IMG/VR virus record: IMGVR_UViG_3300031673_000508
Location: 1-23,013 of that record
Source: a virus
Reading direction: 5' to 3' (one strand)
DNA: 23,013 nt
Shown: piece by piece, positions 21,868 through 23,013 of the stretch
Position numbering within the stretch: the first letter of the stretch is position 1
Layout: each line of letters starts with the position of its first letter
Made by a program: the position numbers and the translations under genes
The notes under the pieces: model-generated
The model's database searches: none
Seen by the model: the letters and a program-made list of their open reading frames with translations, nothing else
What the model was told of the DNA's origin: nothing

Positions 21868-22598
21868 AAAGGGAGTTCGACTGCAACCTCTCCATCATCG
21901 ATGCATTCGATTTCGAACTGGGTCATCAGGCCACAGTCAATATCTTCCTTGGCGTCCCTGAAAAACGAAGCATCGGAAGAGGACAGAATTTCCTTCGGAC
22001 CTTCCCATTTTTCTGGAAACGGATCGAGACCGAGGAACAACCGTTTCATTTTGATACCATCGATCTCCTTGATCACCAAATTGAGTAGAGTCGAACTCAT
22101 CTTGTCGAACGCATTTCTTCTCAACTCGGGGAACTGCAACTCATCCTTGAGTGTGAGCAGGCGGTAATGGACGGTTTTGCCACATTTGGGAAGGCCCATC
22201 TCGAAGATGCCATTCTTGTTCAGAAGAATTTCCTTCGAGGTCTCGGGCAGGATCTTCGTATATTTTTCGAGATACTCGTTGAGATCCAATTCCCAAGGAA
22301 TCTTGTGGCCGCATCTCGGACAGTTGACATCGAAGAGGAATTCGGGACCATAGGACTCGATCCTGAGTTTCACGAGCAGAACGAGCCCATCACCCTGCAA
22401 GAGTTTCAGGACATCGAAGGCACCACCTCCGAAATCATAGATCCCGGGGTCCAAGGTTTCGACCCAGCAACTCTGGAGAACTTTGTGAAGACTCTTGCCC
22501 GATTTGGCAAGTTTCTTGTCGGACAGCATGTTTTCTTCGGGAATCCCGAGTTCTCGGATGATTCCACGAAGACCGCTGGGAAGCAGAACTTCGCTCAT
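21816..22598 (-). CDS. tail assembly chaperone / T4 gp26-like protein
   Basis: A 260-residue protein with GAGGAG 7 bp before the ATG. The N-terminus (VLLPSGLRGIIRELGIPEEN, then KSGKSLHKVLQSCWV) and LVLLVKLRIESYGPEFLFDV followed by CPRCGHKIPWELDL match the T4 baseplate gp26-like proteins that occupy the chaperone position before the tape measure in many myophages. The CxxC at ~113-116 and the KCGK further on suggest a zinc ribbon. In the zero frame it ends shortly after VELPFHDNFLLPK. A CCCTTTT heptamer 51 bp before the stop would shift part of the ribosomes into the next ORF, giving a ~369-residue fusion. The short and long forms would chaperone the tape measure during tail assembly, as G and GT do in lambda. 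Confidence 0.75.
   Translation of the reverse strand: MSEVLLPSGLRGIIRELGIPEENMLSDKKLAKSGKSLHKVLQSCWVETLDPGIYDFGGGAFDVLKLLQGDGLVLLVKLRIESYGPEFLFDVNCPRCGHKIPWELDLNEYLEKYTKILPETSKEILLNKNGIFEMGLPKCGKTVHYRLLTLKDELQFPELRRNAFDKMSSTLLNLVIKEIDGIKMKRLFLGLDPFPEKWEGPKEILSSSDASFFRDAKEDIDCGLMTQFEIECIDDGEVAVELPFHDNFLLPKTRGRSQTA
21867..21873 (-). promoter_or_regulatory. putative -1 programmed frameshift site CCCTTTT
   Basis: On the minus strand the zero frame reads CTC CCT TTT CAC. The heptamer C CCT TTT fits the X XXY YYZ rule, and after slipping back one base both tRNAs re-pair as CCC TTT (Pro-Phe in both frames). The -1 frame then continues open for 126 codons. A 5-bp stem (CTCCC/GGGAG, 10-nt loop) begins about 15 nt downstream, rather far for a classic stimulator. 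Confidence 0.65.
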
Positions 22599-22643
22599 GA
22601 CTATCTCCTCAGATCTTAAACTTAACTTTTGCGGTTCCTACGA

Positions 22644-23013
22644 TCAGAATGGAGTCATGGGAACCCGTTCCGGGTAATCGTAGGACAGCACGAGCCGTTC
22701 GATACGGAACTCATCGGCATCGTTGTTGAAATCGCCGAGTCCGCATTCCTTCGGCCAGGCGTTGAAGAGGTGGATCATTTCCACCCATGTCCCGAGGCGG
22801 TCCTTCTGAGCAATTGTCGCTCCTCTCTTGTATTGCTCAGGAAATGCAAAGCCCGCTCCCTGGCCGGAAAATCCCGAAGCCAGGGCGGCATCGGAACAGG
22901 ATTGGAACCAATTCCAGATATCCAGGTTCCTCGACATCCCCCGTTCGAGGGTGATATCGGCGAAGGTGAGCCTTGTCGGTTCCTTGATAGGAATCAAGGA
23001 GCCGCCCTGCCAG
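22644..23013 (-). CDS. tail tube protein, T4 gp19-like (5' partial)
   Basis: A phage tail tube subunit of the T4 gp19/CIS tube family, which would assemble as hexameric rings inside the contractile sheath. The frame is open to the right window edge. The TTG at 22997 is not the start: upstream codons give WQGGSL, continuing to IPIKEPTRLTFADITLERGM, which matches the family's GG...Kl....f..itLerG core. Further features are SRNLDIWNWFQSC, then WVEMIHLFNAWPKECGLGDF and the C-terminal FRIERLVLSYDYPERV. The N-terminal part of the gene is outside the window. A sheath gene would be expected upstream. It is the first visible gene of the minus-strand tail operon. Confidence 0.8.
   Translation of the reverse strand, partial: WQGGSLIPIKEPTRLTFADITLERGMSRNLDIWNWFQSCSDAALASGFSGQGAGFAFPEQYKRGATIAQKDRLGTWVEMIHLFNAWPKECGLGDFNNDADEFRIERLVLSYDYPERVPMTPF

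Noticed and set aside
21677-21898. 73-codon minus-strand ORF rich in Arg between chaperone and tape measure
   Set aside because: It lies in the third frame over the chaperone overlap. The -1 frame gives a far more protein-like sequence and is linked by a slippery heptamer.

Overview
The window is a piece of a tailed double-stranded DNA phage, or an integrated prophage, with a contractile (myovirus-type) tail. The minus strand carries an almost complete tail and baseplate operon: T4 gp19-like tube, tail assembly chaperone, tape measure, tube-cap/LysM proteins, gpD-like hub, gpV/gp5-like spike, gp25, baseplate J, P2 gpI-like protein and fibre. The plus strand carries a recombination and nuclease cassette. 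No capsid, portal, terminase, integrase or sheath gene is present, so the host and the lifestyle cannot be read from this segment. The only basis for assignment is gene content and order.

Plus strand, 1-5586. A Mre11/SbcD-type phosphoesterase (its 5' end lies outside the window) is followed by a small coiled-coil protein and a short Rad50/SbcC-like ATPase that has the signature, Walker B and H-loop but no Walker A. Next come a Cys-rich protein, a larger protein with a conserved RGHW...PFWKG C-terminus, two small unknown proteins, a RuvC-type resolvase, a zinc-ribbon protein, another unknown and an HNH/AP2 homing endonuclease. Genes are tightly packed, with several start/stop overlaps, and look like one early/recombination operon. 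The HNH gene is frameshifted near its 5' end, and one extra copy of a 5-bp tandem repeat accounts exactly for the shift.

Junction, 5587-5653. The two operons converge here. A perfect 8-bp stem followed, on the minus strand, by a T-rich tract fits an intrinsic terminator for the tail operon.

Minus strand, 23013-5654, read right to left. Tube, chaperone (with an apparent programmed -1 frameshift to a second ORF), tape measure, tube-cap protein, LysM protein, hub and spike come first. Three adhesin-like structural genes then sit between the spike and the gp25 gene. gp25 is fused to an N-terminal domain with an Asp-box, and is followed by baseplate J. A 239-bp spacer with imperfect direct repeats and an inverted repeat comes next, then the gpI-like protein, a large fibre protein, and three small genes (one membrane/lipoprotein) that may belong to lysis. 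No endolysin is recognisable.

The observations most worth checking are the CCCTTTT frameshift in the chaperone gene, the Walker A-less Rad50 half beside an SbcD-like gene, the (GCAAG)3 frameshift in the HNH gene, and the adhesin block with the fused gp25 in the baseplate operon.
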